DNA of 64,000 bases from Beijerinckiaceae bacterium (GTDB lineage: Bacteria > Pseudomonadota > Alphaproteobacteria > Rhizobiales > Beijerinckiaceae). The stretch is taken from the NCBI GenBank assembly GCA_947454485.1, contig CANGJJ010000004.1:124001-188000 (forward strand), given 5' to 3'. How positions within the stretch are numbered: position 1 is the first letter of the stretch; each line of letters begins with the position of its first letter. The translations under genes were made by a program, and so were the position numbers. Below are positions 7,864 to 17,824 of this stretch, piece by piece. A model generated the notes under the pieces. It was not told where the DNA came from, searched no databases, and saw only the letters and a program-made list of their open reading frames with translations.

Positions 7864-8961
7864 TCAGTTTGCGAAGCGGAAATGCAGAACGTCGCCGTCT
7901 TGCACGACATAGTCTTTGCCTTCGAGGCGGAACTTGCCAGCTTCGCGCGCGCCTGTCTCGCCTTTGTGGGTCACATAATCGTCAAAGGCGATTGTCTCAG
8001 CGCGGATGAAGCCCTTTTCGAAATCTGTATGGATGACGCCAGCAGCTTGCGGGCCGCGTGTGCCTTTTTCAATCGTCCAGGCGCGGGCCTCTTTCGGGCC
8101 AACGGTGAAGTAAGTGACAAGATGCAACAGATCATAGCCTGCACGGATCACGCGGTTGAGGCCGGGCTCCTGCAAGCCTACAGCGTCAAGATAATCTTTC
8201 TGGTCTTCCAGCGGCAGAACCGCGATCTCGCTCTCGATCTTGGCCGAGACGACAACCGCCACAGCGCCTTCTGCGGCCGCGCGTTCTTTCACTTTCTCAG
8301 AAAAAGCATTGCCCTTGTCGGCGGCGGCTTCCTCCACATTGCAGACATAGAGCACAGGCTTTGATGACAAGAGGCCAAGGGCCGCAAAGGCCTTGCGCTC
8401 ATCGCTAGAAATATTGGCTGTGCGTGCGGGCTTGCCTTCGCGCAGGGGAACAAGGCAGCGCGACATCAGGTCGAACATTTCCTTGGCTTCCTTGTCGCCG
8501 CCCTTGGCTTTCTTCTCGATGCCGGTGATGCGCTTTTCGAGACTTTCAAGATCCGACAGCATCAGCTCGGTTTCGATCGTCTCGATATCATTGATCGGAT
8601 CGATCTTGCCTTCGACATGGGTGATGTCGCCATCTTCAAAGCAGCGCACAACATGGGCGATGGCATCGCATTCTCGGATATTGGCGAGAAACTGATTGCC
8701 GAGGCCCTCGCCCTTGGAGGCGCCGCGTACCAGACCCGCGATATCCACAAAGGTGAGGCGGGTGGGGATGATCTCTTTGGAGCCAGCAATGGCCGCCAGC
8801 GTATCGAGGCGCGGATCGGGCACGGCCACATCGCCGACATTGGGCTCGATGGTGCAGAAGGGATAGTTCGCGGCCTGTGCGGCAGCGGTCTGGGTGAGTG
8901 CGTTGAAGAGGGTCGACTTGCCGACATTCGGCAGGCCAACGATGCCGCATTTGAAGCCCAT
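7864..8961 (-). CDS. ychF: Redox-regulated/ribosome-associated ATPase YchF (OLA1 family)
   Basis: The 365-residue protein has the Obg-related G domain: P-loop [34 protein letters not shown], and NVEE in place of the usual NKxD, which gives this family its ATP preference. A central coiled coil and a C-terminal TGS domain ([12 protein letters not shown]) follow. The start is placed at MGFKCGIVG, 13 codons inside the longest frame. The gene normally follows pth in Hyphomicrobiales. Here two plus-strand genes lie between them. Confidence 0.95.
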   Translation of the reverse strand: MGFKCGIVGLPNVGKSTLFNALTQTAAAQAANYPFCTIEPNVGDVAVPDPRLDTLAAIAGSKEIIPTRLTFVDIAGLVRGASKGEGLGNQFLANIRECDAIAHVVRCFEDGDITHVEGKIDPINDIETIETELMLSDLESLEKRITGIEKKAKGGDKEAKEMFDLMSRCLVPLREGKPARTANISSDERKAFAALGLLSSKPVLYVCNVEEAAADKGNAFSEKVKERAAAEGAVAVVVSAKIESEIAVLPLEDQKDYLDAVGLQEPGLNRVIRAGYDLLHLVTYFTVGPKEARAWTIEKGTRGPQAAGVIHTDFEKGFIRAETIAFDDYVTHKGETGAREAGKFRLEGKDYVVQDGDVLHFRFAN

Positions 8962-9100
8962 GGTCGTCACGTTCCTGAAGGGATGGCGCGCAGCGCCCAC
9001 TGGTCAGCCGTATGGGGCTCGGCGGCGCAAAAGGCAAGAGATCTGCACTCCATGCGCAAGGCCTCTTGCCCCGATCCCCCCTGATGTCTTAACTGCACCC

Positions 9101-9616
9101 ATGACCCTGACGATTTGCCCTTGCCGCCAGACGGCCCCCACCCAGCTCTCCTATGCGCAGTGCTGCCAGCCCTATGTTGAAGGCAAGGCCAAAGCGCCGA
9201 GTGCCGAGGCGCTCATGCGCTCGCGCTATTCGGCCTTTGCGGTCAGCGCCATCGACTATCTCTTCGAGACCGTTGCCCCCGAGCAGCGTCACGATATGGA
9301 TCGCGGATCGCTGGAATCCTGGTCCAAGGAGAGCCAGTGGAACGGGCTCGACATTCTGGCGACCGAAGGCGGCCAGCCGGGCGACAAGACGGGCACGGTG
9401 GAATTCACCGCTCATTTCACCCGCGCAGGCTCCAAAGAAGCCCATCACGAACTCTCCACCTTCCGCTTTGATGACAAAGCGGGCTGCTGGTTCTTCGTCG
9501 ATGGCCAGAAGCCCAAGGGCAAGACGGTGGTCAAAGGCGCGCAAGTTGGCCGCAACGACCCATGCCCCTGCGGCTCAGGCAAGAAGTTCAAGAAATGCTG
9601 CGGAGCGGCGGCCTAA
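9101..9616 (+). CDS. YchJ-like protein with two zinc-binding cysteine clusters
   Basis: The 171-residue protein starts with a CPC-x(14)-CC segment (TICPCRQTA to AQCCQPY) and ends in a SEC-C motif, [16 protein letters not shown], both likely to bind zinc. Between them is an NTF2-like domain ([19 protein letters not shown]), as in the YchJ/UPF0225 family. Molecular function is not established for that family. It is divergent from ychF and followed at 46 bases by the Xre antitoxin-like gene. Confidence 0.85.
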   Translation: MTLTICPCRQTAPTQLSYAQCCQPYVEGKAKAPSAEALMRSRYSAFAVSAIDYLFETVAPEQRHDMDRGSLESWSKESQWNGLDILATEGGQPGDKTGTVEFTAHFTRAGSKEAHHELSTFRFDDKAGCWFFVDGQKPKGKTVVKGAQVGRNDPCPCGSGKKFKKCCGAAA

Positions 9617-9662
9617 GGTCTCTCGAAGGCTGGCCCTCGCATTCCTGCAGAAAGGAGGGTCC

Positions 9663-10040
9663 ATGTTTCAGACTCACGTCGGAGCAGATGCGCCGGTGGG
9701 TGCAGTGGTCACAAAGGCAGTGCTGCGCGCTTCGCGGCAGCTAGGCCTGAGCGAACGGCAACTCGGGCGTGTCATTGGTCTTAGTGAGCAATGTGTGTCC
9801 CGCATGCTCAATGGCGATTTGATTCTCAAGCCTGCGACCAAGCCTTTTGAGCTTTCGCTACTCTTCATCCAGTTCTTTAAATCACTCGATAATATTGCGA
9901 GCGGCGATGAATCCGTAGCACGCGCATGGCTCACGACTGAGAATATGACGCTTGATGCGCGTCCGATTGATCTGATTCAGTCGATCGCGGGCTTGATGAA
10001 CGTCACGGCCGATCTGAATGCCCGTTGCTCATTTTTGTGA
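9663..10040 (+). CDS. Orphan Xre/MbcA/ParS-type antitoxin-like DNA-binding protein
   Basis: The 125-residue protein has an N-terminal Xre-like helix-turn-helix (LGLSERQLGRVIGLSEQCVSRML). Its C-terminal domain, AWLTTENMTLDARPIDLIQSI through VTADLNA, matches the pattern of the MbcA/ParS/Xre toxin-binding domain (DUF2384). These antitoxins normally sit just before a RES-domain toxin. Here the next gene is convergent pth and no RES gene is nearby. AAAGGAGGG precedes the ATG, so the short start is preferred over the longer frame that runs through the YchJ-like gene. Confidence 0.77.
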   Translation: MFQTHVGADAPVGAVVTKAVLRASRQLGLSERQLGRVIGLSEQCVSRMLNGDLILKPATKPFELSLLFIQFFKSLDNIASGDESVARAWLTTENMTLDARPIDLIQSIAGLMNVTADLNARCSFL

Positions 10041-10075
10041 GAGAATTAGGTGTTAGCGCCTTCTGGGCGCGCTGA

Positions 10076-10663
10076 TCACTCGGCGTTAAAGCCCGCAGCT
10101 GCCATCGCCAGATGCACTTTGTTCTGGAAGCCTGCGTCATCGCCGCGGGCGAGCACATCGGCGTTGCGCGCGACTGTGCTGCACAAAGCCTCGACCCAGC
10201 TCTGTTCTGACTTGGCAAAATCACCCAGCACATGATTGTGCACGAGCGCCTTATCGCCGGGATGTCCGATGCCCAGGCGCACGCGGCGATAGTCATTGCC
10301 CATATGGGCTGTGATGGAGCGCAGGCCATTGTGGCCCGCATTGCCACCGCCCGTTTTCACGCGCAGCTTGCCCGGTGCCAGATCTAGTTCGTCGTGAAAG
10401 ACGATGATGTCGCCAAGGCCGATCTTATAGAATTTCGCGGCCTCGCCGACACTGCGGCCAGACTCATTCATGTAAGTTGCGGGCTTGAGCAGAATGATGC
10501 GTTCGCCGCCGACGGAGCCTTCGCTCGCATGGCCCTGAAAGCGGGCGCGAAAGGGCGGGAAATTGTTGAGCCTTGCCACTTCGTCCACGGCCATGAAGCC
10601 GATGTTGTGGCGATTGGCTGCATAGGCTTTGCCGGGATTGCCGAGGCCGACGAAGAGACGCAT
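10076..10663 (-). CDS. pth: Peptidyl-tRNA hydrolase
   Basis: The 195-residue enzyme recycles peptidyl-tRNA released from stalled ribosomes. The family opening [11 protein letters not shown], the catalytic histidine in [18 protein letters not shown] and [11 protein letters not shown] are all present, and the length is normal. It lies 57 bases after rplY on the same strand, with an intrinsic terminator in the gap ending about 17 bases before the start codon. Expression therefore needs read-through or a promoter overlapping that hairpin. Confidence 0.96.
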   Translation of the reverse strand: MRLFVGLGNPGKAYAANRHNIGFMAVDEVARLNNFPPFRARFQGHASEGSVGGERIILLKPATYMNESGRSVGEAAKFYKIGLGDIIVFHDELDLAPGKLRVKTGGGNAGHNGLRSITAHMGNDYRRVRLGIGHPGDKALVHNHVLGDFAKSEQSWVEALCSTVARNADVLARGDDAGFQNKVHLAMAAAGFNAE

Positions 10664-10679
10664 GGGCTTGCCTGCGGCG

Positions 10680-10712
10680 AAGAGAAAGCTCCCGCCCTTG
10701 GGGGGCGGGAGC
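10680..10712 (-). terminator. Terminator between rplY and pth
   Basis: On the minus strand GCTCCCGCCC pairs perfectly with GGGCGGGAGC across a five-base loop and is followed by TTTCTCTT. It begins eight bases beyond the rplY stop codon. The pth start is only 17 bases past the T-rich tail. Confidence 0.75.
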
Positions 10713-10720
10713 GGAGTTTA

Positions 10721-11359
10721 TTACTTCTTGGCGGCAGCAGCGGCAGGCGCAGCAGCAGCGGGGGCTGCAGCGGCCGGCTCTTCCGACACCTTCGGCGGCA
10801 CGATGGTCGCGATGGTGAAGTTGCGGTCACGGCCATGCGGCAGGGGCTTGCAGCCCTCGGGCAGCACCACATCGTCGATATGGATCGACGCATTGATGTC
10901 AGCCTTGCCCAGATCGATGTTGATCGCTTCGGGGATGGCATCAGCAGGAACGCGCATGGCGATCTTGTGAAGCACCACATTCAACGTGCCAGCCTTCTTG
11001 ATGCCGGGGCTCGTCTCAGTGTTGAGGAAGTGCACGGGCACTTCGATGCGCAGCGTCGCACCAGCCTTCAGGCGCAGGAAGTCGACATGCATCGGCGTGT
11101 CCTTGACGACGTCGAGCTGATAGTCGCGGGGAATGACGCGCTCTTTGCGGCCGTTGACTTCGATGTCGAAGATCGTCGTCAGGAAGTGACCTGCATAGAT
11201 GAGCTTGTTCAGCTCGCGATAGTCGAGCGTAATACCCGCCGGAGCTTCGCCACCACCATAGATGACAGCTGGAATACGGCCTTCACGGCGAATGCTGCGG
11301 GCGGCCCCCTTGCCTGACCCGCTGCGAACCGTGGCCGCGAGAGTCTTGATCTCGGCCAT
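10721..11359 (-). CDS. rplY: 50S ribosomal protein L25, long (CTC/TL5) form
   Basis: The 212-residue protein binds 5S rRNA with its N-terminal L25 domain ([24 protein letters not shown]) and has the additional TL5 beta domain, then an alanine/proline-rich tail of about 25 residues. The start at MAEIKTL is chosen for the AAGGAC site eight bases before it. A terminator-like hairpin ends at that site, suggesting attenuation in the leader. Downstream is pth, a normal neighbour. Confidence 0.95.
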   Translation of the reverse strand: MAEIKTLAATVRSGSGKGAARSIRREGRIPAVIYGGGEAPAGITLDYRELNKLIYAGHFLTTIFDIEVNGRKERVIPRDYQLDVVKDTPMHVDFLRLKAGATLRIEVPVHFLNTETSPGIKKAGTLNVVLHKIAMRVPADAIPEAINIDLGKADINASIHIDDVVLPEGCKPLPHGRDRNFTIATIVPPKVSEEPAAAAPAAAAPAAAAAKK

Positions 11360-11375
11360 GTTGTTCGTCCTTTTC

Positions 11376-11423
11376 AAAAGATAAACCCGCCCACGCCTCC
11401 AGGGGTGTCGGAAACGGGCGGGT
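11376..11423 (-). terminator. Terminator-like leader hairpin directly before rplY
   Basis: Read on the minus strand, ACCCGCCC and GGGCGGGT form an eight-pair stem with a smaller imperfect hairpin inside, followed by TTTATCTTTT. The T-run abuts the AAGGAC ribosome-binding site of rplY (11367-11372), leaving no room for a separate downstream promoter. It may end prs transcripts or act as an attenuator for rplY. Confidence 0.6.
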
Positions 11424-11493
11424 CGGGGCGGTTTATAGCGGCAGTGTTGGGGGGAGGCAAGCCGGGAGAGACGCGGTCCCCCGGCCTTGATCC

Positions 11494-12438
11494 TCAGTCA
11501 AAGAGGCTGGAAACGCTCTCTTCGCGGGCGGTGCGGGCGATGGCCTCGCCAATCAGCGGCGCAATCGACACGACACGGATATTGGGGGCAACCCGCATAG
11601 CCTCGGTCGGCTGGATCGTGTCGGTCACGACCAGTTCCTTGAGCTTGGAACCCGCGATGCGGGCCACCGCGCCACCCGACAGAACGCCATGGGTGATATA
11701 GGCGCGCACATCCTTGGCGCCCTGCGCCAGCAGCGCTTCAGCGGCATTGCAGAGCGTGCCGCCCGAGTCGACGATATCGTCCACAAGGATGCAGCTGCGG
11801 CCTTGAACATCGCCGATGATATTCATGACTTCTGACTCGCCAGCGCGTTCGCGGCGCTTGTCGACAATGGCGAGGGGCGCATCAATGCGCTTGGCCAGCG
11901 CGCGGGCGCGCACCACGCCGCCCACGTCAGGGGAGACCACCATGACATTGTCGAGATCCAGATGCTCCTTGATGTCGCGCACCATGACGGGCGCACCAAA
12001 GAGATTGTCGGTGGGAATGTCGAAAAAGCCCTGAATCTGGCCCGCATGGAGATCAACCGTCAGCACACGGTCAGCGCCCGCATGGGTGATGAGATTGGCC
12101 ACCAGCTTGGCAGAGATGGGTGTGCGGGGGCCGGGTTTGCGGTCCTGACGGGCATAGCCGAAATAGGGGATCACAGCGGTGATGCGGCGCGCAGAGGCGC
12201 GGCGCAAGGCATCCGTCATGATCAGCAATTCCATCAGATGATCATTGGTGGGGAATGAGGTTGACTGCACCACGAAGGCGTCAGCGCCGCGCACATTCTC
12301 CTGGATCTCGACGAAGATCTCCATATCTGCAAAGCGGCGAACCTGCGCCTTGCAGAGCGGCAGGCCGAGATAGGCGGCCACCGCATCGGTGAGCGCGCGA
12401 TTGGAGTTTCCTGCCAAAATTTTCATCTTGTCGGCCAT
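11494..12438 (-). CDS. prs: Ribose-phosphate pyrophosphokinase
   Basis: The 314-residue enzyme makes PRPP from ribose 5-phosphate and ATP. The flexible-loop residues [13 protein letters not shown], the Mg-binding [11 protein letters not shown], the [11 protein letters not shown] segment and the PRPP loop [11 protein letters not shown] are intact. MADKMKIL is taken as the start, but MKIL four codons later is possible. PRPP is the co-substrate for adenine phosphoribosyltransferase, encoded 7 kb away. Confidence 0.96.
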   Translation of the reverse strand: MADKMKILAGNSNRALTDAVAAYLGLPLCKAQVRRFADMEIFVEIQENVRGADAFVVQSTSFPTNDHLMELLIMTDALRRASARRITAVIPYFGYARQDRKPGPRTPISAKLVANLITHAGADRVLTVDLHAGQIQGFFDIPTDNLFGAPVMVRDIKEHLDLDNVMVVSPDVGGVVRARALAKRIDAPLAIVDKRRERAGESEVMNIIGDVQGRSCILVDDIVDSGGTLCNAAEALLAQGAKDVRAYITHGVLSGGAVARIAGSKLKELVVTDTIQPTEAMRVAPNIRVVSIAPLIGEAIARTAREESVSSLFD

Positions 12439-12546
12439 CAGACGACTCCCGTTTGCGCGCGCATGCGGGGGCCTCTTACCAAGGTTGAGCGGGGCTAACA
12501 ATATGTGTGAGCTCTGACATCACAGCGTTTGTGGCCTTATGAGGCC

Positions 12547-13089
12547 TTATTCGCTCAGCGCTGCTGTTTGTGTGCGCTTGGGCGCGCTGGCCTCTGCCAA
12601 AGCTTCGGGCAGGCTGGCGATGAGACCAGCGAGATCTTCGGCGCTTTTGGAGGCCAAGCTCGACAGAACCAGCTCATCGGCCAGTGACCAAGGGTCACGC
12701 GCGGTGCCGCGCACCGAAATCTCATCTTCAAGGCGCTGAATGCGGCGCTGGGAGCTGTCGAACACATCCCACACATAGGTGAAGAGCGTCGTATTGGCCT
12801 CGCCTGCATTGGCGTTCAGATAGCCAACCACGAAATAGCGCGCTGCATCTGCCTCAACGGGGCGGATCTCGCGGCTGCGGGCCTCGCTGGCCAACTTCTC
12901 AACGAAGCGGGTGGAGAGGGCTGCGGGCGGCCCTTCAAGGCTGGTGAAGGCCACAGGGACGCTGCGGGGGTTGCCCATGCGCACGATGGGGGTGCTGGCA
13001 TCCAGCGGTCCAAGCGACTCATTGCAGCCAGCCAAGGCAAGGGCCAGCGCGCAGGCGCAGATACGGGCAAGGTTGGACCAGGAACTCAT
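12547..13089 (-). CDS. Putative lipoprotein of unknown function
   Basis: The 180-residue protein has a short charged N terminus, a hydrophobic helix and the lipobox LAGC with the cysteine near residue 22, so it should be lipidated by Lgt (encoded near 27 kb). The mature part contains YFVVGYLNA and YVWDVFDSSQRRIQRLEDE. These resemble beta strands of small envelope proteins, but no family is recognised. The C-terminal 40 residues are alanine-rich and helical. It is transcribed towards prs. Confidence 0.7.
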   Translation of the reverse strand: MSSWSNLARICACALALALAGCNESLGPLDASTPIVRMGNPRSVPVAFTSLEGPPAALSTRFVEKLASEARSREIRPVEADAARYFVVGYLNANAGEANTTLFTYVWDVFDSSQRRIQRLEDEISVRGTARDPWSLADELVLSSLASKSAEDLAGLIASLPEALAEASAPKRTQTAALSE

Positions 13090-13126
13090 GGGGCCAAGAC
13101 TAGCCCGGTGCCGCGCCTTGGGCGAG

Positions 13127-14548
13127 TCATAGAGTTAAAATACGGTAAAGATCGAGCCGGCTGCCGGTCAGGGGGGCGGTCGGCCAGCTCCCCACACGCT
13201 CATAGGCGTGGGGGCAGGTGGGCGGGCCAAAGGGGGGCTTTTGCTGGCCCAAAGGCTCGCCATACCAGCCCTGCGCCACGAAAATCAGCTGCCAGCGTGG
13301 TGGGTTAGCGCAGTCCGGCTCTGCCGGGGTGAGCAGAGCGTCCCGCTGATAAAAGCGCAGCAGCCGGATCGCCTCGCGCGGCATATTGCTGGCGACCTGT
13401 GCGGGGCCGTCAGCCTCCATCATCGCCACCGCTGCGGAGGGCTGGCCGCGTCCATCGCCCAGCAAGGTGGTGAGGAGCATGGCTTGACCTGCCAGCATCA
13501 GCCCCCCGAGGGCGCAGGCGAGCCATAGGCGGCGCTGGCTCAGGGCGCTGAGCAGACCCGCCAGCGCGAGCGCCAAAACGAGCCCCATGAACAGATGAAA
13601 CCGCGCAAAGCCGACATTGGGGATATGCGCCACGATGGCCGCGAGCGGAAAGCCGATGAAGACCGCGCAGAGCAGCGCCCGTTTTCGCGCATCTGCGCCC
13701 CAGATGGCCGCGAGCGCGATGAGGCCCATGAGGCTCGCGCAGAGGGTTAGGCTCCAATCCTGCGGCAGGCCGAGCGTGAAGCGGGCGAGATCGCCAAGGC
13801 CGGTGGTGAGTTGCCATAAGAAGAAATCATTCTGGTGGCCGCGTATCAAAGACATGCTGCGCCAGGCGCTGATGGCCAGACAGGCCAAAGCTGGAAGGAC
13901 TGCGAGTGTGGCTGCGCTCGCCAATCGCGCGATGGCGGACCATGGGCGCTTGTCTGTGCGCAGCAGATGCCAAGTCGCGGCAGCACACATCAGCGCAAGC
14001 GGCAGCAGCATGGTCAGGTGGCAGAACATGCCAATGGCGCCCACAAGTGCAAAGCGCTGCAGCGCAGGCTCTTGTGTGGGCTCATCAAGCCATTGATCTG
14101 CGAATAGCAGGCACAGCAGAGCGCACAGGATGAGGCCTGCATAGCCGCGCGCCTCTGAACTATAGACGACGAAAATATAGCCAAAGGCAATGGTGGTTGC
14201 GGCGATCAATCCTGCGCGCGCGCCCATGGTTCTGCGCGCCAGAAGGGCGGCGACCGGCACTGCCGCTGTGCCGCATAAGATAGATTGCAGGCGCAGCAAA
14301 AGGGGCGGGGCCTGCGCGCCCACGGCCCAGAGCCAGAGACTGTTGAGAATATGATTGTTGTCATTGGGCAGGCCCAGAACAATGTCGAGCGGGCCGGGAA
14401 GGTCGCTGATCAATTGCAGCGACCAGATTTCATCCAGCCACAGATCGCCGCGCGCGGCGGCCAGACGCAGGGCAAGGGCGGCCAGAGTGATGGCCGCGAG
14501 GGGCGCGCCAAAAGAGCGCTGTGCGAAGAAAATGGCTATCTGAAACAT
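13127..14548 (-). CDS. Polytopic membrane glycosyltransferase of GT-C fold (GT39-like)
   Basis: The 473-residue protein has about ten to twelve hydrophobic segments. After the first helix comes DLWLDEIWSLQL, and then NDNNHILNSLWLW. An acidic residue in the first periplasmic loop followed by a His in the second is the layout of GT-C enzymes such as ArnT and protein mannosyltransferases, which use polyprenyl-phosphate sugars. The donor and acceptor are unknown. No lipopolysaccharide or polymer genes are adjacent; uvrC is divergent. Confidence 0.68.
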   Translation of the reverse strand: MFQIAIFFAQRSFGAPLAAITLAALALRLAAARGDLWLDEIWSLQLISDLPGPLDIVLGLPNDNNHILNSLWLWAVGAQAPPLLLRLQSILCGTAAVPVAALLARRTMGARAGLIAATTIAFGYIFVVYSSEARGYAGLILCALLCLLFADQWLDEPTQEPALQRFALVGAIGMFCHLTMLLPLALMCAAATWHLLRTDKRPWSAIARLASAATLAVLPALACLAISAWRSMSLIRGHQNDFFLWQLTTGLGDLARFTLGLPQDWSLTLCASLMGLIALAAIWGADARKRALLCAVFIGFPLAAIVAHIPNVGFARFHLFMGLVLALALAGLLSALSQRRLWLACALGGLMLAGQAMLLTTLLGDGRGQPSAAVAMMEADGPAQVASNMPREAIRLLRFYQRDALLTPAEPDCANPPRWQLIFVAQGWYGEPLGQQKPPFGPPTCPHAYERVGSWPTAPLTGSRLDLYRILTL

Positions 14549-14631
14549 AACCGCTGCAGCATAGGACTTGGCTGTGCATGGTCAATGGACACGCCATTGC
14601 ATTGCCCCCGCGCTCGTCTAAATCTCATGCC

Positions 14632-16647
14632 ATGAGCCGCAAGCGCGCCGATCTTCCTGATGAGGACATGCCGGACTCCGACCTTCCCGCGCAGGAGGGG
14701 GCGGAGGAGGATGCTTTTGTGCCGCTCGAACTCGATCTTGCCAATGAAGAGGCGAGCGAAGAGCGTGTGCTAAAAGGCGTCGAGGTCATCAAGTCGCATC
14801 TGCTCCATGCGCCCAAAGGTCCGGGCGTCTATCGCATGGTGGGGGAAGGCGGCGAGATCCTCTATGTCGGCAAGGCCAAGAGCATCCGCAAACGCATCGC
14901 CAGCTATGCGCGCGGCATGGGCCATTCCAATCGCATTGCGCGGATGATCTCGCTCACTGTGAGCATGGTCTTTGTCTCCACCGAGACAGAGACAGAAGCG
15001 TTGTTGCTGGAAGCAAATTACATCAAGCAGATGAAGCCGCGCTTCAATGTGCTGCTGCGCGATGACAAGTCCTTCCCCTATATTTTGCTCACGGGGGATC
15101 ACGTCTCGCCGCAATTGACCAAGCATCGTGGTGCGCGCAATCGCAAGGGTGATTACTTTGGCCCCTTCGCGAGTGTGTGGGCGGTCAATCGCACGCTCAA
15201 TGCTTTGCAGCGCGCATTTTTGCTGCGCTCTTGCTCGGATAGCTATTACGAGAATCGCACGCGCCCCTGTCTGCTCTGGCAGATCAAGAGATGCGCAGGA
15301 CCCTGCACGGGTGAGTTGTCTCATCAGGACTATGCGGCGCTCGTCGAAGAAGCGCGCGACTTTTTGTCGGGCAAAAGTCGCGCGGTGCGCGACCGCTTGG
15401 CTCTTGATATGACGCAGGCTGCCGAGACGCTCGACTTTGAACGTGCGGCGCGGCTGCGTGATCGTATTGCGGCACTCTCTGCCATTCAGGGCGAACAGGG
15501 CATCAATCCGAAGAATACCGAAGAAGCCGATGTGTTTGCGGTGGTGGAAGAGGCGGGGCAATTTGCCATCGAGGTCTTCTTCTTCCGCACCTTCCAGAAC
15601 TGGGGCAATCGCACTTATTATCCGCGCGCGGATCGTTCGCTCACACCGGGCGAAGTGCTTGATGCGTTCGTCGCGCAATTTTATTCAGATAAGCCTGCGC
15701 CGCGCCTGATTTTGCTGTCGCACGAGATTGAGAGTGCGCAGGTGCTGGGTCAGGCTTTGAGTGTGCGCACGGGCCACCGGATTGACGTTCTGGTGCCCCA
15801 GCGTGGTGAGAAAAAAGAGCTGGTCGATCATGCCGCGCAAAATGGCAAAGAGGCTTTGTCGCGCAAATTGGCAGAGGCGGCGAGCCAGGAAAAATTGTTG
15901 GCAGCTTTGGCGCAGGCGCTCGGCATCGAAAAAAAGCTGCGCCGCGTCGAAGTCTATGACAACTCCCATATCATGGGGACCAATGCGGTTGGTGGAATGA
16001 TCGTGGCTGGTGGCAGTGGCTTTATGAAAAGCCATTATCGCACCTTCAATATCAAGTCCGACGAGATCACGCCGGGCGATGACTATGGCATGATGCGCGA
16101 AGTGCTGCGCCGCCGTTTCACACGCCTCATGAAAGAAGAGAGCGCGCAGGAGGGCGATGCGACCACGCCGCGCGACGAGACAGATGTCTTCCCCTCGCGG
16201 CCCGATCTTGTGGTGATCGACGGTGGTCGCGGCCAGTTTGATGCCGCGCGCGAGATCTTTCAGGAATTGGGCGTTGAGGGCATCGCGCTGATCTCCATCG
16301 CCAAGGGCGTTGATCGTGATGCGGGGCGCGAGACCTTCTTCATCGAGGGGCGCGAGCCCTTCCGCCTGCCCCCGCGCGATCCGGCGCTTTATTTTGTGCA
16401 GCGCCTGCGCGATGAGGCCCATCGCTTTGCCATTGGCACGCATCGCGCGCGGCGCAAGAAGGATTTCACCAAGAGCCCGCTGGACGAGATTTCTGGCATT
16501 GGTCCTTCGCGTAAGCGCGCTTTGCTCCATGCATTTGGCACGGCAAAGGCCATCTCTCGCGCGGCGCTGGCTGATCTTGAAAAGGTCCCCGGCATCAATG
16601 CGGCGACTGCCAAACTCGTTTACGACCATTTCCACGACCGCCAGTGA
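14632..16647 (+). CDS. uvrC: Excinuclease ABC subunit C
   Basis: The 671-residue protein makes both incisions in nucleotide excision repair. After an acidic extension of about 50 residues comes the GIY-YIG domain ([20 protein letters not shown], glutamate in [11 protein letters not shown]). A UVR motif follows ([15 protein letters not shown]), then the RNase H-like 5' nuclease ([21 protein letters not shown]), and C-terminal helix-hairpin-helix motifs ([22 protein letters not shown]). No clear ribosome-binding site precedes the chosen MSRKRADL start. An alternative lies 18 codons upstream. Confidence 0.96.
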   Translation: MSRKRADLPDEDMPDSDLPAQEGAEEDAFVPLELDLANEEASEERVLKGVEVIKSHLLHAPKGPGVYRMVGEGGEILYVGKAKSIRKRIASYARGMGHSNRIARMISLTVSMVFVSTETETEALLLEANYIKQMKPRFNVLLRDDKSFPYILLTGDHVSPQLTKHRGARNRKGDYFGPFASVWAVNRTLNALQRAFLLRSCSDSYYENRTRPCLLWQIKRCAGPCTGELSHQDYAALVEEARDFLSGKSRAVRDRLALDMTQAAETLDFERAARLRDRIAALSAIQGEQGINPKNTEEADVFAVVEEAGQFAIEVFFFRTFQNWGNRTYYPRADRSLTPGEVLDAFVAQFYSDKPAPRLILLSHEIESAQVLGQALSVRTGHRIDVLVPQRGEKKELVDHAAQNGKEALSRKLAEAASQEKLLAALAQALGIEKKLRRVEVYDNSHIMGTNAVGGMIVAGGSGFMKSHYRTFNIKSDEITPGDDYGMMREVLRRRFTRLMKEESAQEGDATTPRDETDVFPSRPDLVVIDGGRGQFDAAREIFQELGVEGIALISIAKGVDRDAGRETFFIEGREPFRLPPRDPALYFVQRLRDEAHRFAIGTHRARRKKDFTKSPLDEISGIGPSRKRALLHAFGTAKAISRAALADLEKVPGINAATAKLVYDHFHDRQ

Positions 16648-16738
16648 GCGTTTGGTTGATGTGAACAGGTGTTGCGGGGCTTTTGTCGCGCGGCGCAATT
16701 GTGTATGCGCTGTTATCGGCTTTTGGCGGGAGATCGGT

Positions 16739-17824
16739 GTGGGCGAGGGCAAGAAAAAGGGCTGGAGCCTGAAAACCCTGCCGGGTGAATTTTTGACCAT
16801 CGCCATTGGTGCGGCCGGCGGTCTGTTGTTCGATGCCCTGCATATTCCCGGTGGCGCAATCTCAGGCTCGGTGATTGCGGTTGCTGGCACGACGACCTTT
16901 GCCAATCCCACGCCGCTTGGTGGTCCGTTGCGCATGTTGGCGCTCGCCACGATGGGCATGTCGATTGGCTCGGTCGTGGGGCCGGACACATTCTCCAATA
17001 TGGCCGCCTATCCCGCCACCATCGCGCTCATGGTCTTTTGCGTGATCGCGATGACTTTGTCGTCGGCGGTGGTCTGGTTCTTCATCATGCGCTGGCCGCC
17101 TGCCATGGCCTTTTTGTCATCTGTGCCGGGCTCGATGTCTTACATCGTCTCGGTCTCGATGAGTTTGGGTGCTGATTCTGCCAAGGTCGTTGTCGTGCAA
17201 ATGTCGCGCGTGATCTTTTTGGTGACGCTGCTGCCTTTCATCGTCGTTTATGAATCAGGCGCGCAATTTGGCGGTGTGCTGCAAAATCATCCTGACCCTG
17301 TGAGCAAGCTCTTTGTCATTCTGGCAGCGGGCATGGTGGTGGGCGGCATTCTCACCAAGCTGCGCATGGGCGGGGGCATGTTATTTGGCGCGCTCGTCAC
17401 TTCCGCAGTGTTTCACTATGCAGGCTATGGCGAAGGGCGTGTGCCCAATTGGGTTCTCGTCTGGGGGCAGATCTTGCTCGGCTCGTGGGTCGGCACGCGC
17501 TTTGTGGGCTTTGACTGGAGCCTGTTTGGCAAGATCTTCCTTGGCACGGCGGCCTCTGTTTGCGCGGCCATGGTGATGACCGTGCTTTTTGCCGTCATCG
17601 CCTCGCGCTATTTTGATGTGTCCTTCGGCACGGCGCTGATGGCCTATGCGCCCGGCGGGCAGGATGCGATGATGATCCTTGCTCTGTCTTTGGGTGTTGA
17701 TCCGATCTTTGTCAGCGCGCATCATCTGGCGCGCTATTTCTTCATCAATATGTCGCTGCCATTCGTCGTTGCTCGCTTGCAGCGCAAATATGCGGCGCAG
17801 CCTACCAGCGGAGACAAACCATGA
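16739..17824 (+). CDS. AbrB-family integral membrane protein (ammonia monooxygenase-like name)
   Basis: The GTG start is chosen because GGGAG lies seven bases before it and the upstream frame is uvrC shadow. The 361-residue product has about ten membrane segments and two related halves, each with a glycine-rich motif (HIPGGAISGSVIAV; LRMGGGMLFGALVTS). This is the pattern of the membrane AbrB family (PF05145), often mislabelled as a regulator. APGGQDAMMILAL in the C-terminal half is the most conserved region. Function is poorly known. It overlaps the next gene by four bases. Confidence 0.8.
   Translation: MGEGKKKGWSLKTLPGEFLTIAIGAAGGLLFDALHIPGGAISGSVIAVAGTTTFANPTPLGGPLRMLALATMGMSIGSVVGPDTFSNMAAYPATIALMVFCVIAMTLSSAVVWFFIMRWPPAMAFLSSVPGSMSYIVSVSMSLGADSAKVVVVQMSRVIFLVTLLPFIVVYESGAQFGGVLQNHPDPVSKLFVILAAGMVVGGILTKLRMGGGMLFGALVTSAVFHYAGYGEGRVPNWVLVWGQILLGSWVGTRFVGFDWSLFGKIFLGTAASVCAAMVMTVLFAVIASRYFDVSFGTALMAYAPGGQDAMMILALSLGVDPIFVSAHHLARYFFINMSLPFVVARLQRKYAAQPTSGDKP

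Noticed and set aside
10045-10075. GCGCC/GGGCGC hairpin between the antitoxin-like gene and pth
   Set aside because: The stem is only five base pairs and has no T-run on either strand, too weak to call a terminator.
15685-16998. A 437-codon open frame antisense to uvrC and the AbrB-type gene
   Set aside because: It crosses two well-supported genes and their intergenic region and encodes no recognisable domain.
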